NCBI RefSeq assembly: GCF_019703515.2
Contig: NC_059346.1
Location: forward strand, 15,593,001-15,657,000
Direction: 5' to 3'
Length of the DNA stretch: 64,000 bases
From: Myxocyprinus asiaticus
Lineage: Eukaryota > Chordata > Actinopteri > Cypriniformes > Catostomidae
The notes beneath the pieces were generated by a model, which saw only the letters and a program-made list of their open reading frames with translations, did no database searches and was not told the DNA's origin. Positions 1 to 11,562 of the stretch are shown here, one piece after another. Every line of letters begins with the position of its first letter. Within the stretch, counting starts at the first letter, position 1. The position numbers and the translations under genes are program-made.

Positions 1-58
1 CATTCATTGTCTATTCTCTCAAACTGTGATGGGTCAGTGCGTTTCAGGTTGTACTCAC

Positions 59-137
59 CGTTTGTAGAAGTATCCCATTGTGATGCCGCCTCCGAGGAGG
101 ATGATGATGGCCATCATGAGTACAGCAAGAACATAAC
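59..137 (-). CDS. pik3ip1: pik3ip1 exon 5: transmembrane segment
   Basis: Encodes [20 protein letters not shown] followed by GYFYKR, a hydrophobic helix and a basic stop-transfer end that match the PIK3IP1 membrane segment. The acceptor is CAAG and the donor GTGAGT is at 58-53. The last codon is split (CG plus one base from the next exon), so the cytoplasmic tail continues left of the window. Confidence 0.87.
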
Positions 138-3100
138 CTTGCATGATACAAAATAAGAAATATAAGCATGAACTTCTTAGTTCTTCTGGATATAGTATAT
201 CAACATCTTGAAGGTACTATCCAAACCTACTGAAAATGCTTGAAAAGGGTGATTTTAAATTTGTTAAACAGGACCAAAGTCCCTTTCAAGGCAAGTCAGT
301 CCACTTGGTGGCCATCTTGGGAAAACTCCATGGCAGCTATTTTTTAAGGATACCAGCGGCGTGAAAGTACAGCTTCTATCTACTTGAACAGGGTCTCCCA
401 AACTTAAGTTTTACCTATTATACGGTACTTCCTTTTTAACACCCGCCATATTGGCTGTTAAAATTTCTCCCATTCATTTTAATACAAGTGGTCTTGCTTG
501 AGCTAAACAGTCTCTGGTTGTACGTATTACTGGATCAACATCTTTTGTTGGTCATGGAACAACATTCCTATCTAATTAACATAGGCCGAACCCTATAAAT
601 GGAGTCGGAGGAGGCCCTACCCACATGGGGGAAAACAAATCCCAGTTACCATAGCTACCAATTTGTAGATTCCACACATCTATCTGGAAAATGAAATTTA
701 TATGTGAGATTTCACATAAGTCTCTATCTATTGCTAAACTGCTTGTTTTCTTTTGGCTTCCTTTATTCAGTTAGCTGGCAAAAATTTTTGTTTTGAAAAC
801 AAATTCAGTTCCACATTTTTTTTAATCTAAAAATAGTTAATTCTCTAAACTTTCCCCATTGATATGAACTTTGATATGAACTTTTCCCCATTGATATACA
901 TCATGATATCGCCGTGGATGGTCAGTTTTACCAGAGGCTTCCAACAACGCTGCCGAGCATTCATCTTGCGAATCTCTGCTCTCTTCCTAACAAAACAGAC
1001 GAACTACATTTCCTCACCCGCACAAACAAGGACTTTTCAACCTCTGCTGCCTTGTGCTTCACAGAAACCTGGCTGAGTGAAGCCATTCCGGACAGCGCGT
1101 TACATCTGCTGGGCTTCCAGCTGTTCAGAGCGGATCGCATCGCGGATTTAACGGGGAAAATGAGAGGCGGTGGAACATGCTTTACATCAATGAAAGTTGG
1201 TGTACAGATGTAACAACGTTAAAGAGGATGTGCTGTCCTAATTTGGAAGCACTCTTTATTAACTGTAAGCCTTTCTACTCGCCGCGGGAGTTTTCCTCGT
1301 TTATTCTGGTGAATGTGTATATCGCGCCAAACGCGTGTTTGAATGTGGCACTGCAACAGCTGGCTGATCAAACAGCACATTTACATGCCCCACTAGAGAC
1401 AGGAACATACTGGATCATTGCTACACAACAATAAAGGATGCATATCGCTCTGTCCCTAGAGCAGCTTTGGAACTCTCTGATCACTGTCTGGTTCATCTTC
1501 TTCCAACCTACAGGCAGAAATTAAAATCAACCAAGCCAGTAGTAAGGACTGTAAAGAGATGGACCAGTGAAGCAGAACGGGAACTACAAGCCTGCTTCGA
1601 TTGCATGGATTGGAGTGTTTCTGAGGCTGCAGCCACAGACCTGGACGAGCTCACAGATACTGTTACATCATATATCAGTTTCTGTGAGGATATGTGCATT
1701 CCTACTAGAACTTATTTAACATACAACAATGACAAACCATGGTTTACAGCAGAGCTCAGTCAGCTTCGTCAGGCCAAAGAGGATGCTTACAGGGGTGGGG
1801 ATAAAGTCTTGTACAATCAGGCCAGGAACACACTGAACAAGGAAATCAGAGTGGCTAAAAGAAGATACTCTGAGAAGCTGAAAAACAAGTTTTCAGCTAA
1901 CGACCCTGCATCAGTGTGGAGTGGCATGAAACAACTCACAAATTACAGGACTCTACCCCCAACACTGTGGTGGACCAACAACTGAATGACGACCTGAATG
2001 TGTTCTACTGCAGATTTGAAAGGCCCAATCTCATACCCCACACCCACTCTGACCTTCACTTCACTTCACACAAACACCAACACCTCCTGCAACCCCCCTC
2101 CTCTTGCTACTCAATCTGCACTTAAGATCTGTGAAGATGATGTGAGCCGCGTCTTTCGGAAACAAAAGACGAGGAAAGCTTCAGGCCCAGATGGCGTCTC
2201 ACCAGCGTGTCTTCGATCCTGTGTTAACCAGCTGGCCCCCATCTTCACACAAACCTTCAATAGATCACTGGAGCAGTGTGAAGTCCCATGCTGCTTCAAA
2301 CGCTCAATCATTATTCCTGTCCCAAAGAAACCAAAAATCACAGGACTTAATGACTACAGACCTGTCGCCCTGACGTCTGTGGTCATGAAATCATTTGGGA
2401 GACTGGTGTTGGCCCACCTGAAGAACATCACTGGACCCTTTCTAGATCCCCTTCAATTTGCTTATTGAGCAAACAGGTCTGTGGATGATGCAGTCAACAT
2501 GGGATTGCATCATATCCTGCAACATCTGGACAGACCAGGGACATATGCAAGGATCCTTTTTGTGGACTTCAGTTCAGCTTTCAACACCATCATCCCAGCT
2601 ATACTCCAGAATAAATTACACCAACTCTCTGTTCCCATATCTATCTGTCAGTGGATTACCAGCTTTCTGACAGACAGGCAGCAGCTTGTGAGACAGGGGA
2701 AACTCACTTCCAGCACCTGTACAATCAGCACTGGTGCCCCCCAGGGATGTGTCCCCACTACTCTTCTCCCTCTACACCAATGACAGCATCGCCAAGGACG
2801 CCTCTGTCAAGCTCCTGAAGTTTGCAGACGACACCACTGTCATCGGCCTCATCCGAGATGACAATGAGTCTGCATACAGAAGGTAGGTTGAACAGCTGGC
2901 TGTCTGGTGCAGTCAAAACAACCTTGAGCTGAACACGCTCAAAACGGTGGAGATGATTGTGGACTTTAGGAGGAACACCCCAACACTGACCCCCTTTACC
3001 ATTCTAAACAGCACTGTGGCAGCAGTGGAGTCATTCAGGTTCCTGGGCACTACCATCTCACAGGACCTGAAGTGGGAGACACACATTGACTCCATTGTGA

Positions 3101-6100
3101 AAAAGGCCCAGCAGAGATTGTACTTCCTTCACCAGTTGAGGAAGTTCAACCTGCCACAGGCGCTGCTGATACAGTTCTACTCAGCGGTCATTGAATCTGT
3201 CTTCTGCACTTCAATAACTGTCTGGTTTGGTTCAGCTACGAATTCAGATATCAGAAGACTACAAAGGACAATTCGGACTGCTGAGAGGATTATTGGTTGC
3301 CCCTGCCCCCCCTTCAAGAACTATACACTTCCAGAGTGAGGAAAAAGGCTGGAAAAATCACTCTGGACCCCACTCACCCTGCCCACTACCTTTTTGAACT
3401 GTTGCCTTCTGGCCGACGCTTCAGAGCTCTGACCACCAGAACCGTCAGGCACAGGAACAGATTTTTCCCTCAGGCTATCCATCTCATGAACAGTTAAATT
3501 GCCCCATTGAGCAATAACTATGGGCAATACACAGTTTAGTCTTTTTTATATTTATCCAACACATCCACTCTCTTCTGCCATTTCATTCCTCTGGAAAAAA
3601 ATCATAACAGATAACAGATTTGTATTAGATTGCACTACGTATGTGTGTATGTATGTATGTGTGTGTCTGTGTGTATGTACGTATGTGTATAACTATTTTT
3701 GTTTAATTATTATTATCTATGTCTTGCTGCTGTTTTTGTATTGTTTTTGTATTGTTGTACACTGGAAGCTCCTGTCACCATGACAAATTCCTTGTATGTG
3801 TAAGCATACTTGGCAATAAAGCTGATTTTGATTCTGATTCTGAATGGTTAACTACGGTAACCAGAATTTGTTTTCCTCCATGTTAAACCATGCCCCCAGT
3901 GTATGATGCGTTGACAACTTTATCTTTACCTAAATTAACAATAAACTGCCCTTAAAAAATCAGAAATCAGCCCTAAACCTAAGCATAATTCTAACCCTAA
4001 TGTCTGATTGGTTGATACGAATGTTGCTCCAGGAACATTGGCAAAATCACATTAAGCATTCGGAAACCACATCATGACCACATTATTTAAAGGTGCACAC
4101 AGAAACTTTTGTCTTTGTGTCATCTTGGACTTACACTGACACCTAGTGGCTTGGATGTAGCATATCATTTAAAATCAAAAGTTTTCAGTTTCAGATGCCA
4201 TTGTAGAATTGTAGTATTCACAGTCAGCCATGATTACTTAAATCAATGAGTGAAAGTGTCAAATAACAGGACGGTTACTGAAAATAAGCGAGTAGTATTC
4301 GGCAGGTCACGTGATTCTAACATGGCAGCCCCCATATGCGGACCCTCTCCATTTAGAATAAATCAGCTTTTATAAGGTTACTGATATGACTGGAGTCTTC
4401 ATTTTAATGTGAGTGATCATGATTTCCTACATATATTGCAAAATTACAACTCATGTCTTTAGGAGTTAAATTTTTTTAATGAAGAAAAAATTAATGAGTG
4501 CACCTTTAAGTTTGACATCAAGAAGTCGCAATATTGCTAACATCCAACTGACTTCCTCAGTTACATCTTGCATTTATGATAAGCAAGCCGTTGGAAATTT
4601 GTTTGAGATTTTGGTAATCTCAATCTCAAGACCTACCAAGAGTCCCAAGGTCTTTCTTCTTTTTAGGTCCTTCTCGGACTGGCTGTAGGACTCTCTTTAC
4701 GGGCTGCACCACGGCACCCTCAGCCTGTGAGGGGAAGGAGTTTGCAGGTTCGAAGTTCTCCATCATCCTCTGGGTTGGGACTGGAGTGGCTTCAGTCTCT
4801 TCTGGAACCATGGCTTCTGTGGAATTTTGGTCTGTAGGGTGACAGGATGGACAAGATTTAAAATACCATGAAAGCTCTTGTTGTTTTTCTTCATTGCCTC
4901 AAGCTGCACTGCAAATGTAAAGCAGCTCAACACAACAAGTTTACTGGTATCACACAATTATACTACACGGTTTTACTGTGGTCTGGCAGTGAGCTCTTTC
5001 AACCCATATTTGTGTCCTTTACTATCTGTGTCCTTTACTATCAATGTCTTGTGTACTGGAATAAAAAAATGTAAATTGGGTTTGTTGTGAAAAGTTTTGT
5101 TCAGCACTGTTCATTTTGTATCTTTTGTTTCTTTAATTATTTTCTGAGGTGAGAACTTGTCAAGCTTAGATTCAATGTCAAGCCTTGAGCAATGAATAGA
5201 ATCAAGTCCAGACTCACTCGACACTGTCATATCTGTCAGACCTGATAAGCTACATGGATAAATGCCACAAGAAACAAATACTATTACTCTATTGTTGTAT
5301 TTCATCCCTAATAAGTAGCTCTTACCAAGGCTATAGTGCAAATATTGTGTAATTCTTCAAGTACTTGAGTAAACAAGTTGAATACCAAGACAGAACCTCA
5401 GAGTGCCAATACAAAAACACAGTACCAGCATAGGAATACCAGTGTACTGCTTCCTGTGCAGTATAAACCAAAGATTCCCTACTACTGTGTGTTTTAAAAA
5501 TAGTATGGTACGTTTGCGACACTTATGCCTCTCATCCACACTGGAAAGACACTTCCCTCCACCTAAAATGGAAACTTTAGAAAACGTTCTTCAGTACAGC
5601 ATTCTTTGGAAAACAATGACATTAGGAAATGGTAAATGAAGCTTTCACTAGACACACCAGGCAAATACTAGTACTTTTTCCATTCATTTACTTTTGAGGC
5701 AGTTGTAATGGGATAAAGCCTGTCTGTTTTAGTTTAAATGAAATATTAGGTGCACATGACATGCTTCAAATGTCCCTTAGAAAGAATTCACAGTTGACAG
5801 CAATAACACTTGCTTTTCTTGCTGTGCTGCACCCATGTGTGTTTTTTTTTTTTTTTTTTAAACCAGGCTCTACTCTGAAAAAGTTGTTTACACACTCAGA
5901 GTTAAAGTCCATAGGTCACAGTTCAGCCACCCAATCAGTGGCTGTCACCACGGTGAGCGTGTTCCTGTCAGCCAATCAGATTCTAAGAGGGCGAGGCCTA
6001 CACCTTCTCTTCAACAGCTGCAAGACAAGTTTCCTTGTTTGTTCCTTTGTCTCATCTGTGAAAGCCTCAAGGCTCACGAGTCTAGATTCATGTAATTGTT

Positions 6101-8843
6101 TAATTTTATCTGGCTCCTAGTCCAAGCAAGTTTCTTTAAGGAAACCACGCCAATGTAGATTAAATCTGACCAACTGGCCTAGTGCTCTCAATAAGATTTC
6201 CCCATCGAAAACAAGTCCTTAAATGTCAAATGTCATAGAAATTGCTATATTGTTTATTATCAATAAACTAGCAGGGCTTTTGGATCAAATAAAAGACAGC
6301 TGATGTATTAAATAGTTGAATAGTATTGAACAGCTACAAGCAAAAACTCAGATTATAGATCAACACCACTGTATAGAGTATGCTTAAAGGGAAAAGAGTG
6401 CACTAAAATATTTGGAGCTAACCTTGATTACTCCTTATAGAGGATGTTGTCTTGAAACCAATTTCCCTTTCTCACAAGAAAAATAAAATCGCACATTTCT
6501 GCATTACATAAATATTTTTGGATCAGCTCCCTTCAAATTCTAGGAAAAAAGTGTCCTGCTGAGTCTATGATAACAGAGTGGCACGTTAGTAGGACCCAAC
6601 TGTGAAATGCCTGAGAAAGACATGAGTTACTGAAAAACAAAACACTTCCATTAATCAACATCACATTAGTTTCTGGTGTCCAGTTATATTTTTATTTCTC
6701 ACTTATTTTCACACTTTTGTGTGATCCTTATTTTAATTTCAAAAAGGGGATGGGAAAGAATTATAGAAACTAAAGATAAAAGTTAAACACTAAAAATATA
6801 TGGTAGTTGACATGTTCTGCGTTATGCTATATATTTGACTATATATGTTATACTCCATCTAAAACTATTTGAACGGCATTTTGCTGATTCATATTAATTG
6901 AACAACTACATGGAACATTTGTACTTGTAAAAATCATTTGTCACACCAAAGGACAATTTAAATGGAACAGTGAAGGCAAAAATGTGTTAAAGGGATAGTT
7001 CACCCAAGATTTAATCACCCTTGTGCCATCCCAGATGTATATGACTTTCTTTCTTCTGCTGAACACAAACGTAGATTTTTAGAAGAATATTTCAGATCTG
7101 TAGGTCCATACAATGCAAGTGAATGAGTACCAAAATGTTGAAACTCCAAAAAGCACAAAGTCAGCATAAAAGTAATCCATTACACTCCAGTGTACAATCT
7201 ATATCTCCAGAAGCTATATAATAGGTGTGGGTGAGAAACACAGATCAATATTTAAATCGTTTTTTACTATAAATTCTCCTACCTGCCCAGAAGGTGGCAA
7301 TATCCACGAAGAATGCGAATCGCCAAAAATAAAAATAAAAATAAAAGAAGTGTGAAAGTAAAAGTGGAGATTGATAGTAAAAAGGACTTATATATTGATC
7401 TGTTTCTCATGCACTCTTATCATATCTGTTCAGAAGACATGGATTCTTATAGATTACTTTTATGCTGCCTTTATATAATTTTGCAAGCTTTGGTACTCAT
7501 TCACTTGAATTGCATGGACCTACAAAGCTGACAAATTCTTCTAAAAATCTTTGTTTGTGTTCTGCAGAAGAAAGTCATACACATCTGGGACGGCATGAGG
7601 GTGAGTAAATGATGAGAATATTTTTGGGTGAACTATTCCTTTAAAAATGTCCTGCATTATGATATATGTGGCATGCTAGACACCAAAGGCCTGTTCACAC
7701 CAAATCCGTGACAATTTTGCAGGACGAACTTCTGACGGAAGGTCAGAATATTTCACCCCTGTACAGTAGGCAGTGCTTTTGCTGTTCCTCAAAATTTATA
7801 CCAGTCCCCTGCCTACCTTTAGCTGTTAGAGATTCATATATTGAACGCTGTTAAAGCATTTATTTACTTAACTTGATATACTGGTTTCATTATGTTCTTT
7901 CCATGGTGTTGATACATTTTGAGGAGTATATAGTCTGTTTTTCATGTGAGTAAGATGAGCAAAGGCATTGTTGCATATTTATTTGCACATGTATTTTGCT
8001 ACTAGTATATTCCAAACAGACTCCCGAACCCAACTTGTTTTTAATAAAGCCTGGATTAATGCCTGGATAATATAACACAAGGTACATATATATAAATACA
8101 CATTGAATAATGTACATTAAGAATAACTGGTATAGTATAAAATAGGATGTATAATATAAAAAATAATATAAAAGAAGACACTGGCTACGGATTGTCGGCA
8201 GACAATTTGATGGACCTGGCATTAATAGCACCATAGGAATCCATTGTTCCCGTTCAAAACGAAACAATCGCACCGAAAAAAAAAACGGGAAAAAAAACAA
8301 AAAACAAAAAAAAAACGGGTTTGGTGTGAACAGGCCTTTAAACTATTTGAACAGCTTTTTGCTAATCCATATTAATTGAGAGACTACATGAAATATTTGT
8401 TCTTGAAAGAAATTCATTTGTCACACCACAGGACCATTTAAAAATGAACTGGTTAAAATTATAAAATAAATAAATAAATAGTGACCACTAATAGGTCCAA
8501 GAAATCACTTTCCTGTATATATTCATTTAAACTGTAACCTCAAATCTATGTCTATGGACATGATGTCAGCTACCCCTTAGCAAAAATGCCTCTACTTATT
8601 CTCAAATACAGTACTAAGGACTGTAATTGAAGCAACATTTAAAAATATAATAAGTAATCTTGTAAATTAAGAGTGAACATGGCTACCTTGGCATGCCCTA
8701 ATATCACATGCTTCTTTTCTGGCAACTCCATTGGACCCGGAGACATAGCACCAGGGCTTCTCTGAACCATCTGGGTTGCGACAGAAATTGTGCTCTCCAA
8801 CACCTGTGATCAAAAAGAAAACAAAATAGAATAATTCATGGCC

Positions 8844-8914
<71 letters not shown>

Positions 8915-9807
8915 TATTATTATTATATTCTTCCTAGTGTGAATAGCGCTAATTTTTGTATTGTGTTTTTCAATGTAAATTATTTTTTGTGTTTATATAT
9001 TGTGGTGTGTGTTCTATAGGCTATGTACATCTCAAAAAATACCTTCATCTGGATTAGAGAATTGTGATTGCTCAGCTTTTTGAGTTAGGCTTGTAATATC
9101 ATCTGGGCAGCATGCCCACGTTATGCATAATTATGACTTACTAAATCTATATCTGCAACATTGACAGTTTGCATATTGCACTGCTCTAATGCAATCTGTA
9201 AATAAGTGCCAAAATAACAAATAGATCATTAAATGTTGAAAAAAGTTCAGCAGATTTTTTTACCTGTCTTTGAGTCTTTAAACTTTAAGTTTAACTTATT
9301 CCAGTTTAAACAAAAGTTTCCAACGGATGTCTTGTGTTGCATTCCCCTGTAGTCCTCTCCATTGGATGTTATGCACTCTGAGAAAAGAAAAGAAATGAAC
9401 TGCATGTGATTTCGAAGACTCATTCAGTTCAGCTCAGTTTAGAGTAAGATGGTTAAAATCATAGTTTCAGACTTGAATTAAATATGAATTAATTATGTTT
9501 TTCTAATATCAAATAGCATGCTTTATGATTTATTATTAACTATATTCTAATTTAATCTTATTACATTTTATAATATATGGTGTCTGCTATGGAATAATCA
9601 TAATAAAACAACGGTGGTGGGAAAATATACCCACTTCATCCATCAAAACTCCTTTCCAAATCAATTAAACTACAAGAACTAATCAAACCAATGTTCTTAG
9701 AAAGTTAAAGCACTAAAATGTAATAGGATCTTACCTTCAACAACAGATGAGCAGTCCACCAAAACAGAGCTCAGCAGCAGCAACACAAAGTGAACCGGTC
9801 GGAACAT
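59..9807 (-). CDS. pik3ip1: pik3ip1, phosphoinositide-3-kinase-interacting protein 1 (5 exons, 3' end off window)
   Basis: A single-pass membrane protein known to bind PI3K through its cytoplasmic tail and damp its signalling. Exons on the minus strand are 9735-9807, 9264-9377, 8687-8803, 4637-4831 and 59-137. All have GT-AG borders and every junction keeps phase, giving about 192 residues here: signal peptide, kringle, low-complexity stalk, transmembrane helix. The mammalian protein is about 263 residues, so the missing tail should lie in exons left of position 59. The kringle sequence, the stalk end [12 protein letters not shown] and the helix order are characteristic of this family. The gene reads as intact. 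Its introns contain an L2 LINE and several MITEs. The identification is by recalled family features, not a search. Confidence 0.88.
141..870. other. pik3ip1 intron 4, left part
   Basis: No exon seen. Positions 270-500 resemble a stretch at 44885-44990 in inverted orientation: both contain a short block about Caucasian-neutral length reading as ATGGGAGAA next to CACTTCTATT or its complement. This suggests a shared dispersed repeat of unknown class. The rest is AT-rich and unremarkable. Confidence 0.3.
871..3845 (+). mobile_element. L2/CR1-superfamily LINE, nearly full length but inactive, inside pik3ip1 intron 4
   Basis: A non-LTR retrotransposon inserted antisense to pik3ip1. Blocks in order: an APE-type endonuclease fragment from about 914 (LCFTETWL, then [16 protein letters not shown]), an interdomain region, reverse transcriptase from about 2100 to 2880, a thumb/C-terminal block from 2947, then a 3'UTR ending in CAATAAAGCTGATT followed by TGATTC repeats near 3830-3842, as in fish L2-type LINEs. 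Frame breaks and stops occur throughout, and the endonuclease has an internal deletion near 1400-1450. The element is the best copy of the family here; shorter copies are at 23223-23745, 29757-30605 and 58162-58202. Assignment to L2 rather than another Jockey-group clade is from memory. Confidence 0.85.
1467..3497 (+). pseudogene. Degenerate LINE endonuclease/reverse transcriptase open frames
   Basis: Fragments of one polyprotein in shifting frames. 1467-1985 begins [17 protein letters not shown], the end of the endonuclease (the SDHCLV histidine). 1998-2468 holds [14 protein letters not shown], reverse transcriptase fingers. 2481-2783 holds [10 protein letters not shown] (first catalytic Asp region) and GAPQGC. 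About 2821-2850 encodes [11 protein letters not shown], the catalytic FADD box. 2947-3339 is the thumb ([14 protein letters not shown]). 3297-3497 is the C-terminal end ([17 protein letters not shown]). A stop at 2466 and several frameshifts mean no functional enzyme is made. Confidence 0.85.
4087..4509. mobile_element. MITE with TTAAAGGTGCAC termini
   Basis: The left end TTTAAAGGTGCAC (4087) and right end GTGCACCTTTAA (to 4509) are inverted copies, and both carry TTAA. There is no coding capacity. A related end (CAGCACCTTTAA) is seen near 10867-10878. Likely a non-autonomous DNA element; the class is not established. Confidence 0.6.
4637..4831 (-). CDS. pik3ip1: pik3ip1 exon 4: extracellular stalk
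   Basis: Sixty-five codons of Pro/Glu/Thr/Val-rich stalk running into [20 protein letters not shown], the conserved juxtamembrane block of this family. The acceptor is CTACAG and the donor GTAGGT. The final G joins GT at the start of exon 5 to give glycine ahead of the membrane helix. An in-frame internal ATG exists, but the upstream sequence is open and phase-correct, so this is an internal exon. Confidence 0.86.
4832..6986. other. pik3ip1 intron 3, left part
   Basis: No exon recognised. It contains a T-run at 5839-5859 and a moderately GC-rich patch at 5930-6020 with two CCAATCA motifs. The remainder is AT-rich single-copy-looking sequence, and the ORFs here are short and unlike any family I know. 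Confidence 0.4.
6861..6970 (+). repeat. Direct repeat, copy 1 (about 110 bp)
   Basis: This block shares its word order with 8341-8450 in the same orientation, including ACTATTTGAAC, CATATTAATTGA and CATTTGTCACACCA, with scattered substitutions. The two copies bracket a pair of MITEs. This could be an old tandem duplication later filled with elements, or two copies of an unrecognised repeat. Confidence 0.65.
6987..7644. mobile_element. TTAA hairpin MITE (GGGATAGTTCACCC family), copy A
   Basis: It opens TTAAAGGGATAGTTCACCC and closes GGGTGAACTATTCCTTTAA, giving long inverted termini flanked by TTAA. The middle contains the inverted blocks common to all copies here (for example TTCTTCTGCTGAACACAAA and its complement near 7540-7580). 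It is non-coding and very common in cyprinid genomes. Confidence 0.8.
7685..8339. mobile_element. MITE with GGCCTGTTCACACC termini
   Basis: Left AAAGGCCTGTTCACACCAAA and right TTGGTGTGAACAGGCCTTT are inverted copies about 650 bp apart. The interior is AT-rich and non-coding; an ORF on the minus strand at 7890-8300 is low complexity. Probably a Harbinger- or hAT-type non-autonomous element. Confidence 0.7.
8341..8450 (+). repeat. Direct repeat, copy 2
   Basis: Partner of 6861-6970. It begins directly after the TIR end of the MITE at 7685-8339. It differs from copy 1 by small substitutions and a few single-base indels. Confidence 0.65.
8687..8803 (-). CDS. pik3ip1: pik3ip1 exon 3: second half of the kringle
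   Basis: Encodes [17 protein letters not shown] and then the final two cysteines in EACDIRACQ, so the six kringle cysteines are complete across exons 2 and 3. NFCRNPDG and PWCYV are kringle hallmarks. The acceptor is CACAG and the donor GTAGCC; phases 1 and 1 join both neighbours correctly. Confidence 0.9.
8846..8907. repeat. (AT)n microsatellite
   Basis: About 31 uninterrupted TA dinucleotides, 40 bases upstream (in the gene's sense) of pik3ip1 exon 3. Likely length-polymorphic. Confidence 0.95.
9264..9377 (-). CDS. pik3ip1: pik3ip1 exon 2: first half of the kringle
   Basis: The acceptor is TCTCAG and the exon starts in phase 1. It encodes the first kringle cysteine ([11 protein letters not shown]), then a second one in GNFCLNW, and ends in phase 1 at a GTAAAA donor. 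The CxxxNGxxYRG opening is the standard start of kringle domains. The length of 114 bases fits a half-kringle exon. Confidence 0.88.
9735..9807 (-). CDS. pik3ip1: pik3ip1 exon 1: start codon and signal peptide
   Basis: The ATG is at 9807-9805 on the minus strand. It encodes [20 protein letters not shown], a classic signal peptide with a short basic start, a leucine-rich core and a small-residue cleavage region. The exon ends in phase 1 at a GTAAG donor (9734-9730). This ATG is chosen because it directly precedes the hydrophobic core and the exon joins the kringle exon in frame. Confidence 0.87.
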
Positions 9808-11153
9808 TTTCACTTATCGATGTAATTAACTAAACTAGCAATTAATTGTTTATGACGGACCGAAATAAGTCTGTTTTTAATGGAGGAGCCTATGGTAAAT
9901 GCAGCCAAACTGCTCTCCAAACATTGCATACGCGCTGTTGTTGTCGTGCTTAAGATGTGACCTGGTAAACAGATTGATGGCAGGAACTCCCCTTTGCAGT
10001 GCGGCGCTCCGCGTCCTCCAGGTCCTAGAACCATCACTTTCTCTCATCATCAGCACGTATACTATTGTATGATGGGTGTATGCAAAGACCAGAATGTCCC
10101 AGTTCACCATCGATTGTGTTTGCACATTATATCATAAAAAGGGGGGCTCATCACACTTCCAGGGGGTCATAAGAGCTCTTAAAATTATTTAAAATATGAT
10201 AGATTATTATAGTTTTTTAAATACTTATTAGAATTCAACTTGAAAATGAAAATGCTAAAAATGTAATAACTCCCTTCAACAGCTTGCTTTTTATGAAGAA
10301 TATACAGTTCTAGACATTTCTGGAATCACAATTTTAAGGAAATATCTTATAATAGATATATCTTATAATATAAATATATAATAGCCTACATAGGGGGCCT
10401 TCGAATATTAGAACAATATCAGACAATGGGGGGCCTTGGGGTCAAAAAGTTTGAGAACCACTGCTGTGATTTTTTTATCGAAAGGTATTCAAAAATGTTC
10501 CTACTCCGTGAAAGATAATAATGAAATAAGTGTACTGAGATATCTCACTTTATAAACAGCAAACAAAAATGTGTCCGTGGGCCGCAGTCTCTGACACTTT
10601 CTGCCTGTCAACCATTTTTCACATTCTCATTGTATTGTAGTTGCCGCGAATTATTGAGGCTTATTGCCATTTTTAAGCCATGTTGCTCACAACAGTTGTC
10701 AGTTGAGGGCGCTATTTTGCTGCTGTTGTTTTTGACAACCGTTTCTGCTCGATATTGGCTTCAAAAGCTCATTTGGTATCTTTGAGTTCAGGTTTTTGGA
10801 AAAGGGTGGTGTAGCTAATCCAATAGTTCAGTCTGTGGAAATTCTAAAACGGCTAAAATCGCTTACAGCACCTTTAACAACAATACTCTGATTACTGCAA
10901 TAATAAGAGTATAAGGAATAATCAGATTAAGATGCTTACATGATTTGGGCAAACCTGTTCAATCCCGTTTACATGCTATTTGCTCGAATTTATTCACTGA
11001 GAAACTAGATGTTTTTATGTTTTTATTTATAAATGAATAGTTATTACAAAAAAATAACTTGTTGCAATTATGTATCTTTATACAGCTTGGCATAAGGAAA
11101 ATTAGTCTTTTTTAACGATTTATTAAAAGAACCGATTCATAAGAGTCATTTTT
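9808..11153. other. pik3ip1 5' flank and intergenic sequence
   Basis: Immediately upstream of the pik3ip1 ATG. The stretch 9900-10040 is the least AT-rich part and may hold the 5'UTR and promoter; I see no decisive TATA box. At 10430-10470 the sequence AAAGTTTGAGAACCACTG looks like the end of a hAT-type repeat. 10570-10880 ends in GCACCTTTAA and resembles a dispersed repeat. No gene seen. Confidence 0.35.
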
Positions 11154-11562
11154 GGGGGCCTGGGTAGCTCAGTGAGTATTGACGCTGACTATCACCCCTG
11201 GAGTTCACGAGTTCGAATCCAGAGTGTGCTGAGTGACTCCAGCCAGGTCTCCTAAGCAACCAAATTGGCCCGGTTTCTAGGGAGGGTAGAGTCACATGGG
11301 GTAACCTCCTCATGGTCGTGATTAGTGGTTCTCGCTCTCAGTGGGGCGCATGGTGAGTTGTGCGTGGATCGCGGAGAGTAGCATGAGCCTCCACATGCGG
11401 ACTCTCTGTGGTGTCATGCACAACGAGCCACATGATAAGATGCACGGATTGACTGTCTCAGAAGCGGAGGCAACGGAGACTTGTCCTCCGCCACCCGGGA
11501 TGAGGTGAGTAACTGTGCCACCACGAGGACCTACTAAGTTGGGGAGAAATAAAATAAAAAAA
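11154..11562 (+). mobile_element. tRNA-derived SINE, full-length copy
   Basis: Begins GGGGGCCTGGGTAGCTCAG, with an A-box-like TAGCTCAGTGAG and a B-box-like GAGTTCGAATCC about 45 bases later, so the head is tRNA-derived. The long body and A-rich tail (AAATAAAATAAAAAAAG) follow. Partial or inverted copies are at 45791-46103 and 61388-61766. The head lacks a proper acceptor stem pairing, so this is not a tRNA gene. Confidence 0.8.

Noticed and set aside
3520..3783. ORF rich in Cys and Val
   Set aside because: It is translation of the (TATG/TGTG)n tract in the L2 3'UTR.
7890..8300. 136-codon minus-strand ORF
   Set aside because: It lies inside a MITE and is low complexity (Tyr/Phe-rich from AT-rich DNA).
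11154..11230. Possible tRNA gene (A-box and B-box-like words)
   Set aside because: The stems do not pair as a tRNA and the same 400-bp body follows in two other places, so it is the head of a SINE.
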